Positions 12,201 to 23,329 of a stretch of DNA of 64,000 nt are shown piece by piece. The DNA is taken from assembly GCF_033958435.1 (NCBI RefSeq), contig NC_134147.1, positions 43,022,001-43,086,000 of the forward strand, given 5' to 3'. A program made the translations under genes and the position numbers. Under the pieces are notes generated by a model. It did no database searches. It was not told where the DNA came from and saw nothing but the letters and a program-made list of their open reading frames with translations. Position 1 is the stretch's first letter; every line of letters starts with the position of its first letter. This DNA comes from Carettochelys insculpta (taxonomy: Eukaryota > Chordata > Testudines > Carettochelyidae).

Positions 12201-13711
12201 TTCGTCAGGGGCTGAGTCTGCAGATGGAGAGGGCAGGGTGTCGGGCATGTAGCCGATCAGCACCTGATTAGCCTTTCTTCTTTTGCTCTTGGCTTGATTC
12301 ATAACCTTAACCCTGTGGGGTGGCTGTCCTGCAATCCTGGGAGCTACTCGGTTGCCCAGACGTTTTTTCTGTCTCATGTTCCTGATGTCATTGGCCCAGG
12401 GTTTTCAAACACAGGTGCTTTACCTTAGGCTCCTAAATCCACTCATAGGCACATAACTAAGTGACCTGCTTTTCAAAAACGCTGGCCATTGGCAGCAGCT
12501 TTCACTGGAGTCCATGGGGCTAAAACAATTTATAGCAGAGGAGGTTTTGTCTCAGTGGGTGCACTTAACCGCCCTGCAGTGTCCATAAGGGGAGTTATTC
12601 CAGAATAGTTGTTGGGCTTTAAATTCACAACGAAGCTGATTTTGCACTAATGTCCCTTGTAGCCAATTCCCTTATTGTAACACCTGCACTGAGCCCCTGT
12701 TTTTCTTTTAAAGGCTGCTTGGGAAAAATGGTTTCTAACTGGAGTATGAACATCACAACTATTGCAGGAAAGGGTGTTTTCAGCCATCACCCTGCTCTGT
12801 GACGCGAGAACAGTACCCAAATACTGACCCATATTCTTAGTATGAGACAAACCTAGGTATTGGAACCTTCCATGTGTTTTGCCTCCCCTGGAGAACCGTG
12901 GATTTGGCTAACTTGGTCAGCGGTGTGTCTATCTTCCTACACCAGTGCCACAATATATTCACCAACAGGGCTGGAACATTGGATCCAAAGCGCAGCCCAC
13001 GTAACTACGTATATTCAGAGCGGCATCTGTAGTCACAGCTTTCTTCTCCCATCAGGGAGCCCTGAGCCAGGAGACAACCCTCCTACAGTGGAGAGTGGGA
13101 CAAGGGGATCACCAGCACCAGTGATAATCACTCAACGGCCACCTCCAGCTGCAGGTCATGGAGGCAGTCTGGGAAGCGGGACAGTTACAGGGCAGGCAGA
13201 GGGGTGGGGAGAAACTCCCCACTGTTCCCAGCCCTTCACTGCCTGTCAGACCTCAGAACAGCACGTCCCTTTTGGCTACAGTCCTGAGTGTTGCCAAGGG
13301 CATTCAGAGACTTGGCAACGTGGTGTCAGGGTACTGGCAAAGCCTACCTGCCTGGTTCACGAGTAGTTCCTCAGCAGACTATTAAATGACTTTCGTGACT
13401 ACAACAGGTGAACGGTGGCTTTATACACTAGCTCACAAACACACAGACCCCAAAAGTATCTGACAGCTGCCAGATCCTAGAAACCATCAGACACAAACAA
13501 CTGTTATGGTTTTATTATTTACTAGAACCCAGGGCCAAGAACATCACTGGAGCTTCACAAACAGCCTCACTCTTCCGAGGGTTTTAAAAACAATTGCTCT
13601 GATTCTGCCAGCTGTGCAGCACTCTGCACACCCAGAGCTTTAACTGTGCAGGATCAGGCCCTAAATCAAAACACTCCCAGGTTCCAATCCTGCCAGGACA
13701 CAGAGTATCGT
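9299..13711. other. Intergenic, little recognised
   Basis: No gene can be supported. Near 10,313 the word CAGTGATGGGCAACC resembles a hAT-type terminus but I cannot find its partner. The open frames at 10,111-10,629, 12,126-12,377 (minus) and 12,860-13,366 have no recognisable domain, splice context or conserved motif. Confidence 0.45.
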
Positions 13712-13930
13712 CCTGTCTACACTACGTTGCTCCCATGACACCGTGAGGGCACTGCAGTTGGGTTGCTGTAGCATAGGGATGTCTCATTGATGGAAGGGAA
13801 TCTCCCCTTGTAGTTAATTCTTCCCTCAACCTACCTGCATCTGCAAGGGTGATATTAGGTCAGCCTAACTATGGCACACAAGACACAACATGTTTTGTAT
13901 CCCTGAATGACTAAGTGAGACCAACCCTTT
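13712..13930. mobile_element. Probable TIR-element fragment
   Basis: CCTGTCTACACTACGTTGCT at the left matches the TGTCTACAC terminus of other elements in the window, and AGGTCAGCCTAACTATG inside resembles the words at 14,035-14,110. The right terminus is not clear. Confidence 0.4.
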
Positions 13931-15611
13931 GGCTTAGGAGCAGCTCGTTTCTCTGAGACAAAACACTTTTCAGGATCAGGGTCATATGTTGCAAGCGTGC
14001 ATCTTGACACCTACCACCTGGCCTACACCTGGAAGTTAGGTTGACCTAGTTATGTCAGTCAAGACAGAAAAATATCATGCCCTGAGCACTGTAATTAGGT
14101 CAGCTTTATCAGTGCTGGAGCTAGAGATGTTGGGGGTGTGGCAGCACCCCCTAGCTTGAAGTGGTCTCCACCAGATACAAGGTGTAGAGTTTTGATCAAT
14201 GGCTTTCAGCGCTCCTACTATAAAAATGGTTCCTGCACTACTGGTCAGCTCGATTTGCAGTGTGGATGCACTAGGATTTTCCCCTCAACGAAGCTAGAGG
14301 AGGTGGATCCCCTGCATTGATGGAAAATCCCTTCCATCGAGGCAGGAAGCCCCTAGTCTGGTGTGCTAAATTTGAAGCACCATAGCTATGTGACTGTAGA
14401 ATAGACAGGTAGGAACTTCTATAGCCCACTGTTAGTGCAGTCCTGACCCTCTCACAGCCTTTAGTGAATTCATGGGGGTACATGAGAGACGGGGGTCAGT
14501 TTTTCAAAGGTACTAGAGGTGCCCTGGCACCATGTGCCCAGGATTTTGGCACGTCTGAAAATGTTGCTTATTGTGCCCTGCCATAAATGACATGGGAAGG
14601 TCTGTGACCAAGCAGGAAATGCAACTGGAGGTTTGAACTCAGGGACTAGAGGACGGACCTTATTTTGGGCCATCCTTTTTCTCATACATCAGACCTCCTG
14701 ATGGTCCAACTTGAGATGATGCAAGCTCTCCCAGGAGGTGTGTGTTTCAAGCTTAGGTCAGAAACAAGAGAAGTTCACTATCTGATGTACAAGAGTGTGA
14801 GATAATTCCATCTCCATGCGTAACAGGCAGCTTGGGAGAATCTGAAGAAGAGACTGAAGGCTCTAACATCTCCGGAGTTATCGATAGCCACAGAATCAGC
14901 TACGTATCAACTGCTATGGTCAGAAAATTCTTATATTTGTTTTTAACTCTGGAAGCATATTGCAAGGGCCATTGCCAGCAGGTGTTTTACCAAATCAGTT
15001 CCTCCTCAGATAAATAATTTAAACAATTTGCATGTCTTTTGTAACGACTGTAGCATTTTCCATGAGCCTTATATAAAGATTTGGCTAGTCCAGCTTTTCC
15101 TCAGTGTAAGTAAGGTCAAATAACAGGCTTACTGAAGTTTCCACCTCAGTGTGTTAATACTACCATTCTTATCTCAAGCCAATGTTTGTTCATAAGCTTA
15201 ACACACCCAGCCAATACTTATGCACTCTGGTGTCCTAATTCCAAGTAGAGGAGATAAATAAAACAAGGCACCATTTAGCTGCAAGGCTTCAACTTAAGGA
15301 GTAAGGTCAGATCTAGTGTAAAGAGGTGGAATGCTAAGCATTAACCAACTCTGAATTCAATCCAAATAAAAGAAATCCCAACAATAACCACAGATATTTC
15401 CACAGTCAGCCAAAGCAACACTGGCCTTGAAGTCTGGGAGGAGTCTGTAGCTTGGGTCAGGCGACAGGCATGGGAGAAGCCGTTCACTTTCATGTTAAAG
15501 CTTTCGACCTCGGTGTAAGTCAATGGAGTCTTTGAAATGGTGGGAAGCCAGGAACAAGTCAAACTTAAAGCAAGGACTTCATCGCCTGAACCTGCAGGTG
15601 GAAGAAATCCA
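13931..15611. other. Intergenic
   Basis: A short stretch at 14,022-14,110 (GGTTGACCTAGTTATGTCAG) is probably another TIR-element remnant. Otherwise nothing is recognised. Confidence 0.4.
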
Positions 15612-15900
15612 GGGCTATGGCTAGATTGCTGAGAGCTGTCAGCAACAGAGATGCAAACTGTGCAATGCATTTGTGTATCTTTTGCCGACAGTTCTGTCAG
15701 GAGAGGCTTTTCCAACATTTGACCGTCCAAAAAACACCCACTGCCGGGACTTCGCTTCTTCATGGAACGAGATGTACAGGGATGTCGACAGAACAAGCCC
15801 AGCTGGCAGGTCTCTGCTGACAGATCTGCAGTATGGACGCGCGCTCTGTCGACAAAACTTCTGTTTTGTCGACAGAAGCCTGCGGTCTAGACATAGCCCA
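15612..15900. mobile_element. TIR element with TCTGTCGACA palindromes
   Basis: The ends GGGCTATGGCTAGA and TCTAGACATAGCCC are inverted repeats with one mismatch. Inside, TGTCGACAAAACTTC is followed by its near mirror TTTTGTCGACAGAAG at 15,848-15,882. It is non-coding and about 290 bp long. Confidence 0.65.
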
Positions 15901-16861
15901 GGAAAAGCAAGTGTGACAGGTTCTGTCGTAGCCTACAGTGGGGAACGAACCAGGAACCTACGAAACCAAACACACAAACGTCAGCAGCGCATGCTGAAGG
16001 AGCAAGCTCTGCAGCTGGGGTTGTGCCACACTCATTCATGGTGGCATACCACATATCTGTATAGTTTAGAGTATGCCTGTGGGCCCTGTTACCATCCAAA
16101 CACCTCACAGTCTTTTAGGTGTTTGTCCTCCTAACACACCTGAGAGGCAGGGAAGTGCTATTTCCAGATGGGGCTGGGTCACACGCAAAGTCTGTGATTA
16201 AGAAAGGGAGCTAAAATGAATCTCAACTCTCCTGCCTCAGGCCCAGGGCAGCAGCCTAACTCTTGAGGCCCAGACACTGACTAGGGTGTTACGTATGCTC
16301 AGCAACTTGGATTATTTAATAAGGCTGTGCAATATTAAGGGCAAAACATCATAGGACAGGGGCTCACACAGCGAAGAAGACCGGGAGGTCTGATGGGAGT
16401 CAGGGAGTGGAAGGATTGATACTCTCTGAACTAATCCCAGTTTAAGGAAACGATTGTATTCGTCGCCGGTAGAATTCCTGAGGTGGACAGAGGTTTGTAA
16501 GTCTGTCTAATAAAACAGCCTCTCTCTCTCTCTCTCTCACACGCACACACACGCACACACACGACAGGGGAAGGGCAAAAAGTTTGCCAGTGTGAAGGCC
16601 TGCACTTCAAAGCATTCACCAACTGTGATCTTGCTTGTGGTTCTAAGAGCACTTCATTACTGAAATGCTTGGAAACCAGTCTTCCCAGAGCTGCTTCATG
16701 CTAATCAATGCGTCCATGGAAAAGATGACATGTTGAGAATAAACAATGTCCCATGCTGGTGCAGAATGTGGGTCAAGCACCCCACTGGGAATTCATGAAA
16801 TCGGCATCTAAGCAGATGGACTTGGGGCTGACCCATTGAACAGGGCTGAGTCTCACTGCAA
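15901..16861. other. Intergenic with a microsatellite
   Basis: A (TC)n run joined to an interrupted (CA)n/(CACG) run lies at about 16,519-16,563. Nothing else is recognised. Confidence 0.6.
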
Positions 16862-17042
16862 GAACACTCAGAAGCAACGAGAAGTCCTGTGGCACCTTAT
16901 AGACTAACAGATGTATTGGAGCATAAGCTTTTGTGGGCAAAAACCCACTTTGTTAGATGCATCTGTTAATCCATAAGGTGCCACCAGACTTCTGGTTGCT
17001 GTTGCAGATACAGACTAACACAGCTACCCCCCGATACTTGTC
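16862..17042. repeat. Foldback repeat, right arm internally deleted
   Basis: The left part runs from GAAGCAACGAGAAGTCCTGT through TTATAGACTAACAGATG to AGATGC. The right part is the inverted family head, from ATCTGTTAATCCATAAGG to GACTAACACAGCTACC. The right arm lacks the tail half, as if deleted between two CATCTG words. On the minus strand the left-arm core is decayed (CTAACAA and AAAA in place of CTGANGA and GAAA). Confidence 0.75.
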
Positions 17043-17751
17043 AGAAGCAATAATGCTCATGCACACAGGAAGTGTGTGCTAATGGACACCAGAAGAAGAG
17101 CAAAAGCTCCGGCTACAGGGGTGTTTGGGAGGGTGTCTGTGTTGATGGAAGCACAGACACCTCTTTAAGGTGACCTGGGATGTTGGACTGAGTCTATTCT
17201 TCCTATACGAGTGAGCAGCACTTTACTCACACACGCTACTGCCCACGTACAGGAACAAGTTCCATCTTTCACTTCCTCATCAAGGCAGTTCATCCCCTCC
17301 AATTCCTTCAGCAGAAGGAATGCAAGTATGTCTGCAGTGGAAATATAAGGTAGGAATGCCAGATCCAACAGATTCCCTCAAACTCACACAATCCCTCCTC
17401 ACTAAAGCTACTGGGCTACACGGCTCAGAAGAGGCTGAACCACTGTCATGATGTTCTCCTCACCAGTACAGGTGCACTTATCTGCTCAGTTACCTACATT
17501 AATTCTGTGAAAAACCAGTAGCTTGAATTGTGTGGCTACATCTCCTATAGAGGAGATAGTTGTGGTTTTTAAGTCATAATTATTAAACTGTAGTGACTCA
17601 GCTTGACTTCCAGCTAGATCTCCCTTGTGCGCCAGGGTCCTCACTCTCTAGAGCTCTGTAGCATACGCTACATAGAGCCATCTAGTGGCTGAATGATATA
17701 CTGCACATCAATATACATACGTGGTTTAGTTGTAGCCATGTCACTCCCAGG
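17043..17751. other. Intergenic, nothing recognised
   Basis: No gene or clear repeat is visible. Confidence 0.4.
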
Positions 17752-18056
17752 GCATGTCTACACAGCAGCCCTATTTCAAAATGAGCTATACCGGAACAGC
17801 TATTCCAGAGTAGCTTATTGCAAAATTACACTGCTACACACAAAATGAATTTCAAAACAGTATTTAGCTATTTCGAAGCACAGCGTCTGCACACTCAGGC
17901 TGCGGCAGCTCTATAGCCATAACTCAAAATAACTTACGCAATTTGTGCAATGCAAATTGCGTAATTTATTTCAAGTTAACTTATTTCAAACTTTGTGCTG
18001 TTCAAACAGCACCAAAATTCAAAATAAGCAGCTATTTTGAAGCTATTTCAAGCACG
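17752..18056. mobile_element. TIR element, AT-rich TTTGAAATAA family (truncated copy)
   Basis: It starts GGGCATGTCTACACAGCAG and continues with ATTTCAAAATGAGC, TATTTCGAAGC and TTATTTCAAACTT words shared with the 870-1,241 copy. The right terminus is missing. Confidence 0.6.
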
Positions 18057-18226
18057 GTGTTTAGCGGTAGAGTTCCCTGGAAAGTGGAAGGAGGCGGGTT
18101 AGTAGGATCCAGGCAAGAATCTTCTGTGCATTGGAGAGGAGGGCAGTAACTCTATGGTCCCCACACAAAGATCTGTTCCCTTTCTTGAATCATTAAACAA
18201 TGCTGGAGTGCTTAAAGTCAGGTGTC
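18057..18226. other. Short unassigned spacer
   Basis: Nothing is recognised between the truncated TIR element and the foldback. Confidence 0.4.
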
Positions 18227-18312
18227 AAGTATCGGGGGGTAGCCATGTTAGTCTGGATCTGTAACAGCAACGAAGGGTCCTGTGGCACCTTATAGACTAA
18301 CAGAAAAGTTTT

Positions 18313-18350
18313 GAGCATGAGCTTTCGTGAGCACAGACTCACTTCATCAG
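18313..18350 (-). ncRNA. Hammerhead-ribozyme-like core (minus strand)
   Basis: This is the mirror of the plus-strand core. Read on the minus strand it has CTGATGA (18,350-18,344), GAAA (18,326-18,323), GC-TCAT-GC and TC ending at 18,313. It has the same limits: no convincing stem I and a competing long hairpin. Confidence 0.5.
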
Positions 18351-18352
18351 AT

Positions 18353-18390
18353 CTGATGAAGTGAGTCTGTGCTCACGAAAGCTCATGCTC
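18353..18390 (+). ncRNA. Hammerhead-ribozyme-like core (plus strand)
   Basis: All catalytic-core elements appear in order: CTGATGA (18,353-18,359); stem II GTGAG (18,361-18,365) pairing with CTCAC (18,372-18,376); GAAA (18,377-18,380); stem III GC-TCAT-GC (18,381-18,388); and TC (18,389-18,390), which would be the cleavage-site UH. The conserved residues match the known hammerhead consensus, and a two-pair stem III is typical of Penelope-type hammerheads. Weak point: I find only one base pair for stem I, and the palindrome would compete with the fold. Activity is therefore not implied. Confidence 0.5.
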
Positions 18391-18440
18391 AGAACTTTTC
18401 TGTTAGTCTATAAGGTGCCACAGGACCCTTCGTTGCTGTT

Positions 18441-18967
18441 CAAGTCAGGTGGAACTTCTTTGCAGGTCCAGTTTGTGACGAGGCATTGGCAAGGTTTGTA
18501 CTGGAACACCATTCCAACAGCCTTGACAAGCTCAGCTGGGATGCCATGTGGATGTGGTGATCTGTGTCTCGTGACTTTTTTTTGTTTGGGTGCTGGCACA
18601 CCAGACTTCCCCAGAAGACGGAAGATCAGCAAGGCGCTCCATTGCTAAGCATTGTTAACTTGGGGAAAAGGGCTCACAAAGGGCAGGGGAAAAGTTACAA
18701 AAACACACTGAAAGTACAGTTTAAAAAGGGAGGCATCAACCCAAAGAAACAGGGGGGACACTGCAGAACAGAACACGGTGGCGCCACACCAGACACTCAG
18801 CCTCTGCACTCTGAGGAGAAGAGACATGCTCTTGAGATACACAACTGATTAAGCGCCTGGGAGAGGAGTTCTTACCAGCTTGACTTGCAAAGACAGGGAA
18901 AACCAAGGAGAAAGATATCACGGATGGGGCTAAGTGAAGTGGGTGAAACTTAGTGTAAAGCCAATAG
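18441..18967. other. Intergenic, nothing recognised
   Basis: The overlapping open frames on both strands here show no domain. Confidence 0.4.
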
Positions 18968-19060
18968 GTGGAACCAAACCTGAGACCTCAGGAGTTCAGT
19001 GCATGAGCTTCTACTACATGAGCTAAAAGCCAGCTGCTTCTCAGCTAAGGCCATAGGTGC
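18968..19060 (-). repeat. tRNA-derived SINE fragment
   Basis: On the minus strand TTTTAGCTCATGTAGTAGAAG resembles a tRNA A box (TAGCTCAGNNGGTAGAG) and GGTTTGGTTCCACC a B box, with plausible spacing. The same words recur at 19,295-19,425 and in altered form at 23,335-23,450. No intact tRNA fold is claimed. Confidence 0.6.
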
Positions 19061-19294
19061 AGGAAATAAAGGGATGTGGGTGCGCTGACTTGAGATGGTT
19101 TCCATCCTATAAAGGATTTGTAATTTGGTTCAGTGGCTCTCAGCACCCCTCAGTAAGGCCATAGAGGAGACTCACTCTTTCCCTCTGTACGTGGCCAAAG
19201 TGCCACTCTGTGGGACACTGAACCACACCCAATAGGCGTGTGGGTTACATATTTCCCCAAGCTAAGGAATCGCCTCCTGAGCTTCACAGACTTC

Positions 19295-19425
19295 TCACTC
19301 GGGATCAAGAACGAACCCCCCTTGAAATGCCCACAGGTGCAACTGAACCTGGCAGCTTACTGCATGAACCTCTACTGCCTGAGCTAAAAGCCAGCTGCCG
19401 GTCAGCTAAGGTCATGGAGCAGGGG
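19295..19425 (-). repeat. tRNA-derived SINE fragment (second copy)
   Basis: On the minus strand CTTTTAGCTCAGGCAGTAGA is a good A-box match and CAGGTTCAGTTGCACC a B-box match. It lies about 360 bp from the first copy in the same orientation, so a local duplication or two insertions. Confidence 0.65.
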
Positions 19426-20140
19426 TGAGTAAACTTTTCACATCAGGCCCCACTGTTCATCCTGAAACTAGCAGCCCCTCACTCCACCCAACCTGTCTCG
19501 TTAATCCAAACCAACAGAACAGGTTGTGCTCATAAGGAAAAAAAACACCCCAACCTTTTGGCACGTGTAAGAAAATAAATATGTACATAAATGTGAATAG
19601 ACAGACAAAAACAGTAACATATTTCAACATTTTTAATGAAATGGATGAGCCTGAGATCTAGGAGCCAGTAGGTGTTTGGGTTACGTAAGCACAGTGAAAC
19701 TAAGGTTATATTGGAAACAAGGGGCTTCAGGGGTAAAAAGAACACAAAAATGAGGCAGAGTAAGGAGGAATGGTGGCCATCATTAGACAAGCTAAATGGG
19801 GCCAGAGAATTACAATGAGGAAGAAAGGCGGAGATGCTGGCAAGGCTGAATTGCACCAAGCCAGGAAGGCAAAGACAAGAATCTGAAGTGGGAGACAGTA
19901 GGTCAAGGCAAGCCAATGGAGATGGTCAAAGAAGGGAATGCTAAGCAGGAGGAAAGAAGAAGGATGATGAAGCAGCAGCTATATTCTGCATGTATCCGCA
20001 GAAGGGAGCCAGCTGAGAACCTGGTAAACTGCAGAGGAGGCGTGAGCTGCTTTAATCAAGGTGTGAGATAACCAATGAATGGACTGCAAGGAAGAGATGA
20101 ATCTTTACTTGGTGCAGAAAAGAAAAAGTACAGCCCATCA
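19426..20140. other. Intergenic, possible hAT-type fragment
   Basis: GCAGGGGTGAGTAAACTTTT at about 19,418-19,437 resembles a hAT-type terminus; no partner end is found. The rest is unassigned. Confidence 0.4.
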
Positions 20141-20471
20141 CTGTACAAGTTGAACCTCTCTAATCCAGCACCCGGGGGACCTGGCCACTGCCAGGTGAGA
20201 TAATTTGCTGGCCCGCAGGAGGTCATTATTGTCTAGCAGCATTACCAGCACTTCCACTGCTTACTGGGCTCTTTAAAGACATTTAGGGGCAACTTAGAGA
20301 TAATAACAGCACAGAACACTGAGAGCCAGGACTGGTGGTTGGAAACAAACTTTATGCGACCGCGGGAAACTTGGCCACACTTGTGGTAAGTGGCCATCCA
20401 GGTAACTAAAATCATGCCGGATTACGGATGTTGTCAGCGAGAGTGTGCTGGACTAGAGGGTTTAATCTGTA
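20141..20471 (+). mobile_element. TIR element, GTTGAACCTCTCT family (copy 2)
   Basis: It begins AAGTTGAACCTCTCTAATCC and ends CTGGACTAGAGGGTTTAATC. It has the same internal order as the copy at 1.9 kb (GAGGTCATTATTGTCTAGCA, GACATTTAGGGGC, AGCCAGGACTGGTGG, AACTTGGCCACAC). Confidence 0.8.
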
Positions 20472-20697
20472 AACTGCATGAGCTTTTCACATAAAAATAG
20501 CTCCCCCAGTCCCAGCTTCACAATGGTGACTGCATCAGTGGCAAACTGTTGGCAATTAAGCCCATGGAGCCTGTGTCCTAGCTAAGAGTGTCATGGAGCT
20601 CTTGAGAAGAGAAGGCCAGCATGGATCCTCTGTTGAGATAGGCTGGGTTTCAGGACAACACGCTCCTGGAATATATATTTTTTATCTTTCCTCTGCA
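20472..20697. other. Short unassigned spacer
   Basis: Nothing is recognised. Confidence 0.4.
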
Positions 20698-21012
20698 CCA
20701 GTGGTTCCCAGCCTAGGGTCTGTAGATCCCCTGCGGGGTCAGTAAGGGCATTGCAGGGGGTCCATGAAAAAAAATAAAGATGATAACAGAAGAAAATATT
20801 AATAAATTGCAAAGTTACAATCAACCATTTTACATTAAATATCTTTCAATCCTGTAATGTTATTAATTGCCGTGCAAAAATTGATGTGTGGTTTTCTTTT
20901 TCATTTAATGAAGTGTACCCAGAGGCTAGAACTGGCTTTGATGGGAGTCCACAAACAGTTTGGAGGGTGATTGGGGGTCTGCACAAGTGAAGGGCTGGGA
21001 CCCACTGCTCTG
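20698..21012. mobile_element. Non-autonomous hAT-like element
   Basis: The ends CCAGTGGTTCCCAGCC and GGCTGGGACCCACTGC are inverted repeats of the CAGNGGTTCCCAACC type that marks Charlie-like hAT elements. The interior is AT-rich and non-coding. Confidence 0.7.
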
Positions 21013-22317
21013 CACCATTCAGTGTCATCTGCTTAGGCCTGGAGCCTGCACTGCAAGGTCAGGTTTAACTATGTCTATAACTGGGCTTTAAGTATGGACC
21101 ATCCCCTTCCCTGGCTCACAGGGCACCTCTTAAGAAGCCGTGGGTGTGATTAACTCAGCTTTTCAACCATACCTTTTTCCACATCCATTAGGCAGCTCTG
21201 AAGGGCACTGGAGGTTGGCAATACATTTTCCTCTCTTTGCCCCAGTCTGTCACTCATTGATGAATGGCCAAAGCAGACTTGCAGTTGTCTTTGAAGGCTC
21301 TGGCAGATGGATATAATGAATCGATGGACTGGAGCGGATGAATCACAATGCAGGAGAATGCACAAGGCAATGGTCTCTAAGTGGCCTTCACATCTTTGCA
21401 CTTCAGAACTGGCTTTGAAAGCCTGCTTGCTTCTTTTATCTGCTTCCAGTTTCTGCAGTGGCTTTGTATATGTTGGATGGGGCAGGGGCAGAACGGGAAT
21501 CTTTACATATAAAACAGAGGGTTCCACTTCCTCAGTCAGACAATAATGAAACATTGTCATTTGGGGAGTTCGGATAGCTGGAAAACCACTTCAAGGCCAT
21601 GCAAAACAACTGGGCAGCTTCAGAAAGAACAACAGTTGGCAAATTGAGCAACTGAGTTTAAAACTTCAATATAATGAACTTGCAAAACACAGCTGGTTCG
21701 GTCTACTAGCTTCACTTGATGCAAGAGAAGAGCTATTTTTAATAGCTTATTATTTTAAATGTTGTTTAGCTCATTTGAGCTTCCAAATATTACCAGATTT
21801 GAAATCTTCTCTAATCAATCTCATCTGAAACACTGCGCTCTTAATACAGACAGTTGAGTTGCTAGGGCCCCTATCTGTAAAAGGGAAAGATCTCAGATAT
21901 CCATTCTTTCCTTATCGTATGTAGTCTTTCATTCTTTCCTTTCCAGCTAGGAGTCTCTCGCCGTCATTGCTGGTGGGTGGAACTGTTCCCTTTGGAAGTC
22001 TAAAGGATCAGAGAAAACTTGCATTGAAAGAAAAATTCTTCCTGCAAATAAATGGCACTTATGTGCTACAGAGATGAGCACCGTGTAGACACATACATAG
22101 AATGGAAGCAAGTGAGTTTTGCAAGAATCTGTGTAAACTTCTCTATTGGTGCCCCAGACACACAGGAACACCTGCTCTTCAAACCCGTATGCACACATCT
22201 TTACCCAGCAGAGATTCGCTAAAGGCTCCACACCAGATAAAATGGTGTGTGTGCGTAAGTGTTTGCAGGGTCAGGTGCATAACAGAGCTCAATTAGGTTT
22301 ACACATTATTCACATGG
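21013..22317. other. Intergenic, nothing recognised
   Basis: Open frames at 21,150-21,560 (minus) and 21,947-22,231 (minus) carry no recognisable domain. Confidence 0.4.
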
Positions 22318-22521
22318 GCTATGGCTACACTGGGGTTTCTATTTCGGGATACACTTGTATCCCGAAATAGAAACCCCAGACTCAAATAGCAGGGCTATTT
22401 CAAGCGTGGTATTCCACTGTGAGAGAGGGAGCAGGAAGTTCAAAATAGGCACTCATTTTGAAGTAATTTCTGTAATTTGCATTGCACAAATGTTGTAAGT
22501 TATTTCGAGATATGTCTACAG
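22318..22521. mobile_element. TIR element, AT-rich family (short copy)
   Basis: ATGGCTACACTGG at the left and GATATGTCTACAGCC at the right are the termini. Inside are the family words CAAAATAGGCACTCATTTTG and TTATTTCGAG. Confidence 0.55.
22331..22378. repeat. Perfect 23-bp hairpin
   Basis: Bases 22,331-22,353 are the exact reverse complement of 22,356-22,378, with a CT spacer. The arm contains TTTCTATTTCGGGATACA. It lies at the left edge of the TIR element and is better preserved than its flanks. Confidence 0.85.
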
Positions 22522-22704
22522 CCACAGCCATGCAGCCTTATTCTGCTAACAGAGCATCTCTAATGCTTGCTCCTCCATGTTAATGGAGAATACTCTGCCA
22601 CTTTAACTCACACAAGGCAAAGACACTCTAGTCTATCTAGGGTTTGCCTGTACAGTTGGCTACGAGTACTCGGTGCAGATTACTAATACTACAAGGACAC
22701 CAAG
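22522..22704. other. Short unassigned spacer
   Basis: Nothing is recognised. Confidence 0.4.
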
Positions 22705-22832
22705 GGTAGGTCTACACAGCAAAGCTATTTATTTTGAAATAACTTTGCTAGCGTAGGCACAATGCAACCACTATTTTGAAATAATTTCAAAATAATGATT
22801 GGCTTATTTCAAAACTGGCAAACCTCATTCTG

Positions 22833-23262
22833 GGTATGTCTACACTAGCCCCTGCCTTTTGAAAGGGGGATGCTAATGAGATGCTTCGGCAGATGCTAAT
22901 GAGGTGCTGCCATGCATATGCAGCACCTCATTAACATAATGCCAGCCACAGCGATTCAAAAGTGCCATTTTCAAATCGCTTGCTGTCTGTGTAGACGGGG
23001 GCCTTTCAGAAGGACCCCCCAGTCTTCCAAAGTCCCTCATTCCTAAAACCAAATAGGAATAAGGGCCTTTTGCATATTGGAGTGTCCTTTCAGAAGGCCC
23101 CCATCTACTTGGGCAGCGAGCAATTTGAAAGCAGCACTTTTGAATTGCCGTGATTGGCTTTATGCTAATGAGGTGCTGCATATTCATGGCAGCACCTTAT
23201 TAGCATCTGGCAAAGTGCCTCATTTGCATCTTCCTTTCAAAAGGCAGGGGCTAGTGTAGCCA
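22833..23262. mobile_element. Foldback TIR element with about 190-bp arms
   Basis: The left TCTACACTAGCCCCTGCCTT and the right AGGCAGGGGCTAGTGTAGCC are inverted. The match continues through TGCTAATGAGGTGCTGCCAT and GATTCAAAAGTGC in the left arm and their complements in the right arm, with scattered mismatches. It has no coding. The central part at about 23,015-23,085 is not inverted. Confidence 0.8.
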
Positions 23263-23329
23263 TGGCTTCTATGAAGAATAGCGCCTATTTCAAAATAACT
23301 TTTAAAATAGGTGCTGTTAAGGCAGGTGT

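Larger units (their letters stand above)
18227..18440. repeat. Near-perfect foldback repeat with hammerhead-like cores on both strands
   Basis: The family head (GTAGCCATGTTAGTCTGG) at 18,237-18,254 precedes a palindrome. Bases 18,263-18,351 are mirrored by 18,352-18,440 with a single mismatch (18,311 against 18,392). The centre is CAGATCTG. Each arm contains the same hammerhead-like core. Only the left side has the head, so this is a full unit followed by an inverted, head-less copy. Transcripts from either strand would form a hairpin of about 89 bp. Confidence 0.9.

Noticed and set aside
12126..12377. 83-codon minus-strand frame rich in Lys/Arg at its start
   Set aside because: It looks slightly protein-like but matches nothing I can name, and has no flanking exon signals.
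18227..18440. Calling the foldback units tRNA-derived SINEs
   Set aside because: No A or B box is visible in the unit. Its sequence equals the PLE 3' tail at 47.15 kb, so a PLE-tail origin fits better. The tRNA-like SINEs in the window are a different sequence.
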